From positions 2,356,001-2,420,000 of the forward strand of contig NZ_BCNB01000006.1 in assembly GCF_001485575.1 (NCBI RefSeq): 64,000 bases of DNA, written 5' to 3'. This document shows positions 1-8,518 of this stretch, in pieces (the first letter of the stretch is position 1; every line of letters begins with the position of its first letter). The position numbers and the translations under genes are program-made. Origin of the DNA: Haloarcula sp. CBA1127 (GTDB taxonomy: Archaea; Halobacteriota; Halobacteria; Halobacteriales; Haloarculaceae). The notes beneath the pieces are model-generated. The model saw nothing but the letters and a program-made list of their open reading frames with translations, ran no database searches and was not told the origin of the DNA.

Positions 1-255
1 GAGCACGTCGAGCCCAGCATCGTCGAGCTCGTCGTGCAGCCCCTCGCAGTCCTGGCGGGCGTGCCCGTACAGCGAGGATACCAGTACTGCCTCGGCGTCA
101 TGAGATTTCGCAGCGGAGACGAACTCGTCCTGTGACGTCTGGACGCCGAGGTTGATGACCTCGAAGCCAGCGGCCGAGAGCGCCTGCTCTAGAATCGTGA
201 TGCCGACGACGTGCGCGTCGGAGCCAATCACGCCGAGGATAACGGTCCGGGGCAT
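1..255 (-). CDS. glmS: Methylaspartate (glutamate) mutase S subunit, C-terminus cut by window edge
   Basis: Small cobalamin-binding subunit of glutamate mutase, which converts glutamate to 3-methylaspartate in the methylaspartate cycle. The visible 85 residues show the B12-binding D-x-H-x2-G motif (GSDAHVVGITILEQAL) and a flavodoxin-like Rossmann pattern, including LVSSLYGH. Another in-frame ATG lies at 270, but a TATA-like element at 281-290 on this strand would place transcription start near 258. This favours ATG 255 and a nearly leaderless mRNA; family members also start just before the first strand. It is divergent from a class III CoA-transferase, the arrangement expected for the cycle. 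The 3' end lies before base 1. Confidence 0.88.
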   Translation of the reverse strand, partial: MPRTVILGVIGSDAHVVGITILEQALSAAGFEVINLGVQTSQDEFVSAAKSHDAEAVLVSSLYGHARQDCEGLHDELDDAGLDVL

Positions 256-280
256 GTACTTCCCCGTCATCGGCGGGTAG

Positions 281-330
281 TGATAAACCTAATGGTCTTT
301 CATGATAATATGGCCTTAAGGAATTTATAA
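281..330. promoter_or_regulatory. Divergent promoter region between glmS and the CoA-transferase
   Basis: TTTATAA at 324-330 faces right and TTTATCA at 290-281 faces left. Each lies about 25-30 bases from a plausible start site for its gene. The right-hand box predicts transcription start near 353, which excludes ATG 350 as the CoA-transferase start and favours ATG 377. Shared control of the two cycle genes is an inference. Confidence 0.5.
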
Positions 331-376
331 CGGACATTCAAGAAGGTTTATGCGGCCGCCCCGTCGTGGTTTTCCC

Positions 377-1567
377 ATGGGTGCGCTTGACGACTTGCGT
401 GTGCTTGACCTGACACAGGTCCTCGCCGGACCGTACTGTACGATGTTGCTCGCGGACATGGGCGCGGACGTGGTAAAGGTCGAACGCCCCGGCGGCGACC
501 TCATCAGGTCGAACCCGCCGTTCGTGAGCGACGGCGACGAAGAAGCCTACGGCGGGTACTTCCAGAGCGTCAACCGTGGGAAACGCTCGCTCGAACTCGA
601 CCTGGGGGACGACGATGACCGCGAGGCGTTCCTTTCGCTCGTTGAGCGCGCAGACGTGGTGGTCGAGAACTTCAAGGCCGGCACGATGGAGAAGTTCGAC
701 TGCGGCTACGAAACGTTGCGAGAACACAACCCGGACCTCATCTACTCGTCCATCCGGGGCTTTGGCGACCCGCGAACGGGTGAAACCCACCGACAGGGCC
801 AGCCGTCGTTCGACCTCATTGCGCAGGCGCTGGGCGGAGTCATGGAAATCACCGGCCAGTCGGATGGTCCCCCGACGAAGGTCGGCCCCGGCGTCGGCGA
901 CCTCTTCACCGCCGTGCTGAACGCCGTCGGCATCCTCGCGGCCGTGCATCACCGCGAGCGGACTGGTGAGGGGCAGTACGTCGATACGGCGATGTATGAC
1001 TCGATGGTGTCACTGTGCGAGCGGACGGTGTACCAGTACTCCTGTGACGGCGAACCGCCGACTCGACAGGGGAACTCTCACCCGACGCTGTTCCCGTACG
1101 ATTCCTTCGAGGCTGCCGACGGCCACGTCGTCATCGCGGCGTTCGCCGACGGCCACTGGGAGGCGCTGTGCGAGGCAATGGAGCGCCCGGACCTCGCCGC
1201 GGACTACCCCGACGCTGGCAGCCGGATCGCGAACCGCGAGTCCCTGCGGGCCGAAATTGCGGAGTGGACCGCCGCCATCGACTCGGAAACACTCCTTGAC
1301 CTGCTCGAAGGGCGCGTGCCGGCCGCGCCGGTCCAGAACACCGCCGACATCTTCGACGACCCGCATATCCACGACCGCGAGATGCTCGCCGAGGTGGACC
1401 AACCGGGCGCGGACGACCGGATGACCATCGCTGGCAGTCCAATAAAGATGACCGAGACGATGCCCTCGCCCGGCGGTCGTGCGCCGCTGCTAGACGAGCA
1501 CAGGACGGAACTGCTTGATGAGGCTGGGGTCGATACGGGAACCAATCGAGTGGAAAGCGACGACTAA
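377..1567 (+). CDS. mct: CaiB/BaiF class III CoA-transferase, probable succinyl-CoA:mesaconate CoA-transferase
   Basis: Predicted to move CoA from succinyl-CoA to mesaconate, giving mesaconyl-CoA in the methylaspartate cycle; this enzyme is known from Haloarcula hispanica. The 396-residue protein begins with the family opening MGALDDLRVLDLTQVLAGP and carries the typical ADMGADVVKVERP, NRGKRS and VVENFKAG blocks. The class III catalytic Asp lies in the GVGDLFTAV region (about residue 175). An ATG at 350 would add nine atypical residues and lies at or before the predicted transcription start, so 377 is preferred. The specific substrate is inferred from the divergent glmS neighbour; the family is clear. 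Confidence 0.85.
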   Translation: MGALDDLRVLDLTQVLAGPYCTMLLADMGADVVKVERPGGDLIRSNPPFVSDGDEEAYGGYFQSVNRGKRSLELDLGDDDDREAFLSLVERADVVVENFKAGTMEKFDCGYETLREHNPDLIYSSIRGFGDPRTGETHRQGQPSFDLIAQALGGVMEITGQSDGPPTKVGPGVGDLFTAVLNAVGILAAVHHRERTGEGQYVDTAMYDSMVSLCERTVYQYSCDGEPPTRQGNSHPTLFPYDSFEAADGHVVIAAFADGHWEALCEAMERPDLAADYPDAGSRIANRESLRAEIAEWTAAIDSETLLDLLEGRVPAAPVQNTADIFDDPHIHDREMLAEVDQPGADDRMTIAGSPIKMTETMPSPGGRAPLLDEHRTELLDEAGVDTGTNRVESDD

Positions 1568-1637
1568 TCGGCAACTGCCGGCAATTTTCACCACATCAGG
1601 GCAGGACCATTATCTATCATGAGCCGTAGAATAGGCT

Positions 1638-2078
1638 ATGGTCGAAGTTCCAGATGCGCTCAGTACATTGTTCAGTGCCCAAATAGAGACGGACGGGGAC
1701 CGATATATTGTTGAAATTCCGAAAAGTGAAGTATCCCACGGTGCAGTCTCGCCGGGCGAGACCTACCGCGTCGGCCTGCTCTCGCAGGTCGACGCCAGCG
1801 CGTCGACGACAGCCCAGCCGCAGACGCCTACACAGGATACCGACTCGGAACGAGTCGACACCGGCGTCCCGCAACCGCCGGTCGACGAGGGCGAAATCCG
1901 AAACGTGACCATCGAATCGCTCGGCGACCAGGGCGACGGCATCGCCAAGGTCGAACGCGGATACGTTGTCATCGTCCCCGACGGCGAACCGGGCGACTCG
2001 CCGACCGTCGAGATCGAGACCGTCCAGGAAAACGTCGCGTTTGCGAGCGTCGTCGACAACGACGGCCACACTGTATAG
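1638..2078 (+). CDS. TRAM-domain protein, predicted RNA binding
   Basis: 146 residues. The C-terminal half (about residues 80-142) is a TRAM beta-barrel, with a GEIRNVTIESLGDQGDGIAK opening and the closing strand VAFASVV. TRAM domains bind RNA, and stand-alone haloarchaeal versions have been proposed as RNA chaperones. The N-terminal half (residues 1-50) holds a short beta-rich stretch of unknown role, followed by a T/Q/P-rich linker. It lies alone between the CoA-transferase and TBP genes. Start ATG 1638 is the only one before the conserved part. Confidence 0.82.
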   Translation: MVEVPDALSTLFSAQIETDGDRYIVEIPKSEVSHGAVSPGETYRVGLLSQVDASASTTAQPQTPTQDTDSERVDTGVPQPPVDEGEIRNVTIESLGDQGDGIAKVERGYVVIVPDGEPGDSPTVEIETVQENVAFASVVDNDGHTV

Positions 2079-2247
2079 CGGTATCGTCGCGTCTTCAGCG
2101 GCCCAGTGACCGCCGGGCTGACCAGACTGCGATGCCGGAGCAAACGGTCACAGCAGGGTCGTTCAACCGACAGACCCCTACTTGAATGGAATCTGTCGGA
2201 CGTGGTAGAGGTCGAAGAACGACTAGTAATCACAGCATCACAAACGT

Positions 2248-2274
2248 TTATATGATTTAAATCCGGTATTTAAA
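2248..2274 (+). promoter_or_regulatory. AT-rich core promoter of the TBP gene
   Basis: TTTATAT at 2248-2254 and further TTTAAA elements (2256-2274) immediately precede ATG 2282. The first box is about 28 bases from the start codon, giving a leaderless transcript. The density of TATA-like elements before a TBP gene is compatible with self-regulation, which is inference. Confidence 0.5.
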
Positions 2275-2281
2275 ACACTAT

Positions 2282-2842
2282 ATGGTCGACCCAAAAGAGA
2301 GCATTGACATCGAAAATGTCGTTGCTTCGACCGGTATCGGACAAGAACTCGACCTTGAGAGCGTCGCGATGGACCTCGAGGGAGCCGACTACGACCCCGA
2401 GCAATTCCCGGGCCTCGTCTATCGGACACAGGACCCCAAATCCGCCGCGCTCATCTTCCGGTCGGGCAAGATCGTCTGCACGGGTGCGAAATCGACAGAC
2501 GATGTCCACCAGAGTCTGCGCATCGTCTTCGACAAGCTCCGTGACCTGAACATCCAAGTCGACGACGACCCCGAAATCGTCGTCCAGAACATCGTCAGCT
2601 CCGCCGACCTCGGGAGTTCGCTCAACCTCAACGCCATCGCCATCGGCCTCGGGCTTGAGAACATCGAGTACGAGCCGGAGCAGTTCCCGGGCCTCGTCTA
2701 CCGACTCGACGAACCCGACGTGGTCGCGCTACTGTTCGGTTCGGGGAAGCTCGTTGTCACCGGCGGGAAGCGAAAGGAGGACGCGGAGGAAGCCGTCGAC
2801 ACCATCGTTGAGCGGCTGAGCGACCTCGGCCTGCTGGACTAA
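2282..2842 (+). CDS. tbp: TATA-box-binding protein
   Basis: General transcription factor that binds TATA boxes and recruits TFB and RNA polymerase. The 186-residue protein is the usual archaeal saddle made of two direct repeats (about 4-95 and 96-186). The repeats share EQFPGLVYR and the GKIVCTGAK / GKLVVTGGK strands. The surface is very acidic, as in haloarchaea. Haloarchaea carry several TBPs; this one is full length with no lost core residue visible. A T-rich stretch (2884-2889) follows the gene. Confidence 0.97.
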   Translation: MVDPKESIDIENVVASTGIGQELDLESVAMDLEGADYDPEQFPGLVYRTQDPKSAALIFRSGKIVCTGAKSTDDVHQSLRIVFDKLRDLNIQVDDDPEIVVQNIVSSADLGSSLNLNAIAIGLGLENIEYEPEQFPGLVYRLDEPDVVALLFGSGKLVVTGGKRKEDAEEAVDTIVERLSDLGLLD

Positions 2843-2880
2843 CGACTCGGTGCCAGTGACTGGGCGGCGGCCAGTCACAG

Positions 2881-2892
2881 CCCGTTTTTCGG
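2881..2892 (+). terminator. T-run behind the TBP gene
   Basis: CCCGTTTTTCGG lies 40 bases after the TBP stop. Archaeal intrinsic termination uses short T-runs without a required hairpin. The call rests only on that pattern and on position. Confidence 0.3.
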
Positions 2893-2982
2893 TTCACTGC
2901 GGTCCCGACGCGACGCGCACAGAGCGACTGCGACGGACGGGAACCCCGCGGTTCAAATACCGGGACGACTAACCCCGTTCCG

Positions 2983-5430
2983 ATGGGAGACCCCGCCTCG
3001 ACGGGCACGGAGTCCTGGCGCACGTATTTCGGCTTCGACGAGCCCTACGAGAATCAGGCCGACGCCGTCGAACGAGCCATCGAGGCGGGCAAAGCACGCG
3101 GCTTTCTCGCGATGGAAGGGCCATGCGGGACGGGCAAGACGATGGCCGCGCTCACCGCCGGCGCGACCTTGGTCCGCGATACGGACCTGTACGAGCGAAT
3201 GGTCGTCGTCACGCCGGTCAAACAGCAACTCCAGCAGTTCGTCGACGACCTGCGAGCGCTCAACGCCGGTATCGAGGAGCCGTTCGCCGGTATCTCGCTG
3301 GTCGGCAAGCGCGACCTCTGTCCGTACGGGCGCGAGGGACAGTTCCCGGACGACGTAGGGACACACGACCGCTGTGAGGACCTCAGGGAGGCGACAGCGC
3401 GGTTAGTCGAGGACGACGGACACTCGGACGGGGCGGCCGTCGCGGACGCCGCAATAGCCGGTGAGGCCGACGACGACCAGTGGTGGGACCCGCGGAAAGG
3501 GCAAGACCTCGCCGCGGCCGCACGCCCCGACGCAGCCGAGCAGTCGACCCTTGGCGACGACACACTTCAGACGGCCGGCGCGGCCTCGCCGTACCGGCAG
3601 GCCCAGCCAACGGCTCCGGAGTCGATGGCAGAGGGGTCAGACCCGCCGCTGTACTGTCCGTTCGAGGCGGATTGGTACGCCCGCAACAAGGGCTCGCCCG
3701 TCGACTTCTCGGCCGGGGATGAGCACGTGGTGACGATGGACGACTACCTCCCGGCGGCAACGGAACGCGGGACCTGCCCCCACCGGGTCATGAGCGTGAT
3801 GCTGGACGAGGCTGATGTTATCGTCGGGAACTACAACCACCTGTTCGACCCGGGCTCTCGCCCGCTGCTGTCGGACGTGCTCGACAGCCAGACACTCGTC
3901 ATCGTGGACGAGGCCCACCGACTCGAAGAGCGCGTACGGGACCTCCTGTCGGACCGCCTGGGCCGCCAGAGCCTCGTGCAGGCGCGCAACGACTGCACGA
4001 CACTCATCCAGCGCGCCCAGCAGAGCGCCGACCACAAGGCGCAGGTCCGCGAGGTGCTGTCGGCTCGTGAAGTCCCGCTGGACGCGGTCGATCAGGCCCG
4101 GAAGTTCTACGACGACCTCGTCCGGTGGCTCGACAACCGCGTCGAGTCCTTCCTTGACGCCGAACACGAGGGTTGGCGCGCGGACCCGTCAAGCCTCCCC
4201 GAGCACGACCGCGAAATCCCGCTGCGGGACCCCGACACGGTCGAGCAGGACGAGCTAACCGAATGGGCCGAGCGCAAGGGCTATGAGGGGTCGCTCTGGC
4301 GCTCGCTGTCGAAGGTCGGGGCCGCCGTCGAGGACGCAATCGACCAGCTTGGGCTGACCCGCCAGCCGGTGTGTGCCGCTGTCGGCGTGCTGGCCGGGCA
4401 GTGGTGGGAGCGCGACCATGCGACGTTCCTCCGGGAGATCGAACTGGAGCACTCGCCGAACCACGGACAGAACCTCGATTCCGACTACCAGGCTGTCTAC
4501 ACGCCCGGACTGCTGTGTTACAACTGTATGCCCGCGACGGCCCTGCGGAACGTCTTCGACGACCTCGGGGGCGGTATCCTGATGAGCGCGACACTGGAGC
4601 CGCTGGACGTGTTCACCCGCGTGTCGGGGCTGGACTCGATGGCCGAGACAGGCTCGACGGCCCCCGACGAGCAATCTGGCGACGGACGACCGGTCCGGTC
4701 GACGACCTACGACCTGCCGTTCCCGCCCGAGAACCGGGCGTCGTACCTCGTCGACGCGACACCGTTTACCGCACGCAACCGGGGCGACCCCGAAATGATG
4801 CGCCCGCTCGGCGACAACTGGAACCCCACCCGCGACGAGTACGCACAGGCACTGCGCGCGCTGGCCCGATCGCCGGGCAACGTCATGGTGGCGATGCCGA
4901 ACTACCGGGAGGCACGCTGGGCCGGCGCATACCTGCAAGACGCCGTCGAGAAGCCGGTCCTCGTGGACGAGTCATCGAGCAACGAGGAGACCGAACGGCT
5001 GAAACGGGAGTTCTTCAGCGGCGACGGGAAAGTCATGGTCACGTCGACGCGCGGGACGCTGACCGAGGGCGTCGACTACGACGGCGAGAAGCTCTCGACC
5101 TGTGCCGTCGTGGGCATTCCGCTGGTGAACATCGGGTCGCCCCGCGTTCGGGGCGTCCAGCGCGCCTACGGTGACGCCTTCGGCGAGGACAATGCCTTCG
5201 AGTACGCCCTGACAGTTCCGGCTGTGCGGCGCGCGCGCCAGGCCATCGGCCGCGTCATCCGCGGCGTTGACGAGGTCGGCGTGCGGGCGCTAGTGGGCCG
5301 CCGGTACACGCCGAACGCACGACATTCGGTGTCTCCGTACCTGCCCGCCGGAGAACGCAAGGAGTTCACCCGCATGACGCCGGATTTCCTCGCGAGCCAG
5401 CTGGATTCGTTCTGGGCCGACCACCAGTAG
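2983..5430 (+). CDS. XPD/Rad3-like superfamily 2 DNA helicase with Fe-S cysteines
   Basis: ATP-dependent 5'-3' DNA helicase family of XPD/DinG, acting in repair or processing of DNA structures. In 815 residues it shows a Walker A motif EGPCGTGKT (45-53), DEAH at 309-312 (IVDEAHRLEE), a C-terminal helicase lobe with TSTRGTLTEGVD, and the motif VI region RRARQAIGRVIRG. Four cysteines between motifs Ia and II (C113, C131, C225, C265) match the Fe-S cluster ligands of XPD. It contains an unusually long acidic insertion (about residues 138-215) between the second and third cysteines. Haloarchaea encode several such helicases, so the exact orthologue is left open. Confidence 0.9.
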   Translation: MGDPASTGTESWRTYFGFDEPYENQADAVERAIEAGKARGFLAMEGPCGTGKTMAALTAGATLVRDTDLYERMVVVTPVKQQLQQFVDDLRALNAGIEEPFAGISLVGKRDLCPYGREGQFPDDVGTHDRCEDLREATARLVEDDGHSDGAAVADAAIAGEADDDQWWDPRKGQDLAAAARPDAAEQSTLGDDTLQTAGAASPYRQAQPTAPESMAEGSDPPLYCPFEADWYARNKGSPVDFSAGDEHVVTMDDYLPAATERGTCPHRVMSVMLDEADVIVGNYNHLFDPGSRPLLSDVLDSQTLVIVDEAHRLEERVRDLLSDRLGRQSLVQARNDCTTLIQRAQQSADHKAQVREVLSAREVPLDAVDQARKFYDDLVRWLDNRVESFLDAEHEGWRADPSSLPEHDREIPLRDPDTVEQDELTEWAERKGYEGSLWRSLSKVGAAVEDAIDQLGLTRQPVCAAVGVLAGQWWERDHATFLREIELEHSPNHGQNLDSDYQAVYTPGLLCYNCMPATALRNVFDDLGGGILMSATLEPLDVFTRVSGLDSMAETGSTAPDEQSGDGRPVRSTTYDLPFPPENRASYLVDATPFTARNRGDPEMMRPLGDNWNPTRDEYAQALRALARSPGNVMVAMPNYREARWAGAYLQDAVEKPVLVDESSSNEETERLKREFFSGDGKVMVTSTRGTLTEGVDYDGEKLSTCAVVGIPLVNIGSPRVRGVQRAYGDAFGEDNAFEYALTVPAVRRARQAIGRVIRGVDEVGVRALVGRRYTPNARHSVSPYLPAGERKEFTRMTPDFLASQLDSFWADHQ

Positions 5431-5505
5431 TGCCGCCTGTTGATTAACCGGAAGGTTTCGTTGGCAGCGGAAGGCATATACATCGTGGAACGAGTGTACC
5501 TATAG

Positions 5506-5667
5506 ATGCCCGAGTGTCAGAACTGCGGTGAATTCGTAACCGAGCAGTACGTACGGGTTTTTACACCAGAAGCCGTCGAAGGCCATGGCCCCCGGGTCTG
5601 TCCAAACTGTGAGGACAAACTCCGGGACGGCGCGGACGTCCGTGAAGCGCGGTCCTCGAGACAGTAG
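5506..5667 (+). CDS. Small two-CxxC zinc-finger protein (DUF7563-like)
   Basis: A 53-residue protein with two zinc-binding knuckles: CQNC at residues 4-7 and CPNC near residue 35. The knuckles flank a short beta-hairpin (VRVFTP). It matches the many CPxCG-type micro-proteins of haloarchaea, most of unknown function; some act in stress or regulation. It lies 50 bases before the Get3-like ATPase gene, so co-transcription is possible. The name DUF7563 is from memory; zinc binding follows from the motif. Confidence 0.75.
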   Translation: MPECQNCGEFVTEQYVRVFTPEAVEGHGPRVCPNCEDKLRDGADVREARSSRQ

Positions 5668-5718
5668 GACAACTCCTTTTCGGGAAGTACTCAAGGCCAG
5701 ACAAGCGTAGCTTCTGGC

Positions 5719-6807
5719 ATGAGCGAACTCGACGTCGAAGCAGTCGATGACATCGACGCGCCCGCAGGAATCGACGCGGCGGAGTACGTCCTCTACGGCG
5801 GGAAAGGCGGCGTCGGTAAGACGACGTGTGCTGCGGCCACTGCGCTGGCCTCCGCGCGCGACGACACGGCGACGCTCGTCGTCTCCACGGACCCTGCCCA
5901 CTCCCTGTCAGACACGCTGGATGCGGATATTCCGGCAACGCCGACGCGCATCCGCGAAGACATCCCGCTGTACGCCGCGGAGATCGACCCGGAGGCCGCC
6001 GTCGGCGAGGGACCGCTCGGTGTTGAGGAGGACGCACTGGGCGGCATGGGTGAACTGCTCGGCGGTGACGGGATGTTTGGCGGGGGTGCAGGCGGTGCAG
6101 CGGGCGCAGGCCAGGCCGAGGACCCCATTGGTGGCGAAGATGGACTCCTTGGCGGGTCGATGCCCGGAGCCGATGAGGCTGCGGCGCTCCGGCTCCTGCT
6201 GGATTACGTCGACGACGACCGCTTCGACCGCGTCGTCATCGACACCGCGCCAACCGGCCACACTCTCCGTCTGCTGGAACTCCCCGAGACGATGGATTCG
6301 ATGGTCGGGAAGATTCTCCAGCTTCGCGAGCGCTTCTCCGGGATGATGGACAACCTCACGGGAATGTTCGGCGATGATCAGGATGTCGACGCCGAGGCCG
6401 GCATCGAGGACCTACAGGAGCTATCAGACCGGATCGAGCATCTGCGGTCGATTCTGCAGGACCCACGGAAGACGGACTTCCGCATCGTGATGGTGCCTGA
6501 GGAACTCTCTGTCGTCGAGTCTGAACGCTTACTCGCACAACTCGGCGAGTTCAACATCCCTGTCAGCACCGTCGTCGTCAACCGGGTGATGCAGGACCCG
6601 AGCGAGGTGCTCGGCGAGGACGTGGACATCGCCGGCCCGAACCACGCCGACTGTGAATTCTGCGCACGGCGCTGGCAGGTCCAGCAAGACGCGCTGGCCC
6701 GGTCACAGGATATGTTCCGCGGCCACGACGTACGCCGTGTGCCGCTGTTCGCCGAAGAAGTGCGCGGCGAGCGACTGCTGTCGGTTGTCGCGGCCTGTCT
6801 GGACTGA
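5719..6807 (+). CDS. Get3/ArsA-type anion-transporting ATPase
   Basis: Deviant Walker A ATPase of the ArsA/Get3 class, which in other systems targets tail-anchored membrane proteins or drives arsenite efflux. It has the signature P-loop GGKGGVGKTT (residues 27-36), switch I STDPAHSL, and DTAPTGHTLRLLELP. Near the C-terminus is a CEFC pair, as in the zinc site that holds the Get3 dimer together. The region after switch I that normally forms the helical client-binding subdomain is replaced by a glycine-rich stretch of about 40 residues. No arsenic genes are near, so a Get3-like role is more likely than arsenite export. Confidence 0.88.
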   Translation: MSELDVEAVDDIDAPAGIDAAEYVLYGGKGGVGKTTCAAATALASARDDTATLVVSTDPAHSLSDTLDADIPATPTRIREDIPLYAAEIDPEAAVGEGPLGVEEDALGGMGELLGGDGMFGGGAGGAAGAGQAEDPIGGEDGLLGGSMPGADEAAALRLLLDYVDDDRFDRVVIDTAPTGHTLRLLELPETMDSMVGKILQLRERFSGMMDNLTGMFGDDQDVDAEAGIEDLQELSDRIEHLRSILQDPRKTDFRIVMVPEELSVVESERLLAQLGEFNIPVSTVVVNRVMQDPSEVLGEDVDIAGPNHADCEFCARRWQVQQDALARSQDMFRGHDVRRVPLFAEEVRGERLLSVVAACLD

Positions 6808-6825
6808 ACTGGGCGAGGGCGGTGA

Positions 6826-7650
6826 TTAGCTCGTCAGCTTCCGGATGACACCGAACGCTGCGTCGCGCCACCGCGCCGGCAAGTAGTCGAGCATAAGCAG
6901 TAGCTGTGCGCCCTGTCCGACCGGATACCGCGGTTCGGGGTCGCTGGCGTTGGCAGCGTCACGGATGGTCAGCGCAACCGTCCCAGGCGTGACAGAGAGC
7001 GCGTCCTGAATGCCGACGAGGTTCGAATCTTCGTGGGCCTGATACAGCCAGTCGTACGCGCCGGACGTATCGAGGTCGTCGAGTTCTTGGTCGGCGCGGT
7101 CGTCGAAATTAGTCTCCACCGGTCCGGGTTCGACGAGCACGACATCGATGTCGAACTCCTCGACCTCCATCCGGAGCGCGTCGCTAAGTCCCTCCAGGGC
7201 GAACTTCGACGCGGCGTAGCCGCCCTGGTTTGGGAACGCGATACGACCCGCGACGCTGGAGACGTTGACGATGGTCCCGTTCTCCCGGGCACGCATGTGT
7301 GGGAGCGCCTCGCGGATGAGTCGGTGCGGGCCGTAGAGGTTCACGTCGAACTGCTCGTGTAGCGCCGCCGTCGATACGTCCTCGACCGCACCAAACTGTG
7401 CGTAGCCGGCGTTGTTTATCAGGCAGTCGAGTCGCCCTTCGGACTCAATAAGCGCCTCGACGACCCGCTCGCACTCCCGCGGGTTCGTCACGTCAAGCTC
7501 GGCGGTTTTACAGCCTGTATCTTCGAGGTCTTCGATATCCGATTCCTCGCGGGCGGTCGCCCAGACAGTCCAGTCGTCGGCCAGGAACGCCTCGGCACTC
7601 GCCCGTCCGATACCCGAGGACGCACCCGTAATCAGCACCGTCTTCGCCAT
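6826..7650 (-). CDS. Short-chain dehydrogenase/reductase
   Basis: NAD(P)-dependent oxidoreductase of the classical SDR family, 274 residues. Visible features are the cofactor loop TGASSGIG near residue 8, NNAG, the catalytic Ser in NVSSVAG and the catalytic YAASK. The longer frame adds MCSPGQH upstream; MAKTVLITG (ATG at 7650) is the normal family start. The last about 70 residues, ending in ARWRDAAFGVIRKLTS, are typical of haloarchaeal versions. The substrate cannot be read from sequence. It is convergent with the Get3-like gene. Confidence 0.88.
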   Translation of the reverse strand: MAKTVLITGASSGIGRASAEAFLADDWTVWATAREESDIEDLEDTGCKTAELDVTNPRECERVVEALIESEGRLDCLINNAGYAQFGAVEDVSTAALHEQFDVNLYGPHRLIREALPHMRARENGTIVNVSSVAGRIAFPNQGGYAASKFALEGLSDALRMEVEEFDIDVVLVEPGPVETNFDDRADQELDDLDTSGAYDWLYQAHEDSNLVGIQDALSVTPGTVALTIRDAANASDPEPRYPVGQGAQLLLMLDYLPARWRDAAFGVIRKLTS

Positions 7651-7705
7651 GTGTTGGCCGGGAGAACACACCCCGGGAAGTTATACTGTCGGTTATCCGA
7701 ACGAG

Positions 7706-8518
7706 CTACTCGACGGTTGCCTTCGCCTCGTCGGCGTAGCTGTCGGCCAGCCGGGTCGGCTCGGGGAGTTTGTAGCCGTCGGCAGTGGCGTCGACGATAT
7801 CCGCCGCCGTGCGTGCGCTGACGCGATGGCCAGGGCTGACAATAAGTGGGTTGATGTACCGGTTGGGGGAGTCGTACTGTCGTGTCTGGAGTGCGTGGCC
7901 AATTATTGTCCCGTCAGGGCAGGTCTCGACGCTATCGTCGGCTATAATCGGAATCCGCGTTCCTTCCGGATACGTCTCGTCGAGGGACTGCTCTGGTGTG
8001 CCACAGAGGAGGTTCTTGGCAACACCGACGGCCGGTACGTCCAGCGTGACGCCGATGTGTGTTGCCAGCCCGGCTTCCCGGAAGTGGATGCGGCCACTCC
8101 CGTCGACAAGGACCACGTCGGGGTCGGTCTTTAGCTCCGCAAACGCGGCCAGAATTGCGCCGCCTTCGCGGAACGACAGCAGGCCGGGAATGTACGGGAT
8201 CTCGGTGCGTTCGACGGCGCTGACTCGCTCAATGACCTCGCCGTTCTGTAGCACGACAACAGCCGAGACAGCCTTGTCGTCAACGAACGCCTGATCGACG
8301 CCAGCGATGAGGGGCGGGTCCGTCGTATCGTCGCCAGCACCCAGCGTGGTCTGGTCGCTGTCCGGCGCGTCTCTGGCGGGCGCGATTGTCTCGGGCAAAA
8401 CGTCCATCTCGTCCTCGAACCGCGCAACCTCGGCGATGTCGCGTTGCAACTCCTCCATCTCAGCCTGCGAGAGCGACGGGTCAGGAACGAACTCGGGGCG
8501 AACCGGATTCATCGTCAC
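7706..8518 (-). CDS. nfi: Endonuclease V (deoxyinosine 3' endonuclease)
   Basis: Cuts DNA near deoxyinosine and so removes deaminated adenine; relevant for halophiles exposed to heat and UV. The 270-residue protein has the family blocks IAGVDQAF (first catalytic Asp), YIPGLLSFRE (the Pro-Tyr wedge and catalytic Glu), DVVLVDGSGRIH (second catalytic Asp) and THIGVTLDVPAVGVAKNLL. An acidic N-terminal extension of about 65 residues precedes the core. Its ATG overlaps the stop of the rhomboid gene by four bases, so the two are translationally coupled. Confidence 0.93.
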   Translation of the reverse strand: MTMNPVRPEFVPDPSLSQAEMEELQRDIAEVARFEDEMDVLPETIAPARDAPDSDQTTLGAGDDTTDPPLIAGVDQAFVDDKAVSAVVVLQNGEVIERVSAVERTEIPYIPGLLSFREGGAILAAFAELKTDPDVVLVDGSGRIHFREAGLATHIGVTLDVPAVGVAKNLLCGTPEQSLDETYPEGTRIPIIADDSVETCPDGTIIGHALQTRQYDSPNRYINPLIVSPGHRVSARTAADIVDATADGYKLPEPTRLADSYADEAKATVE

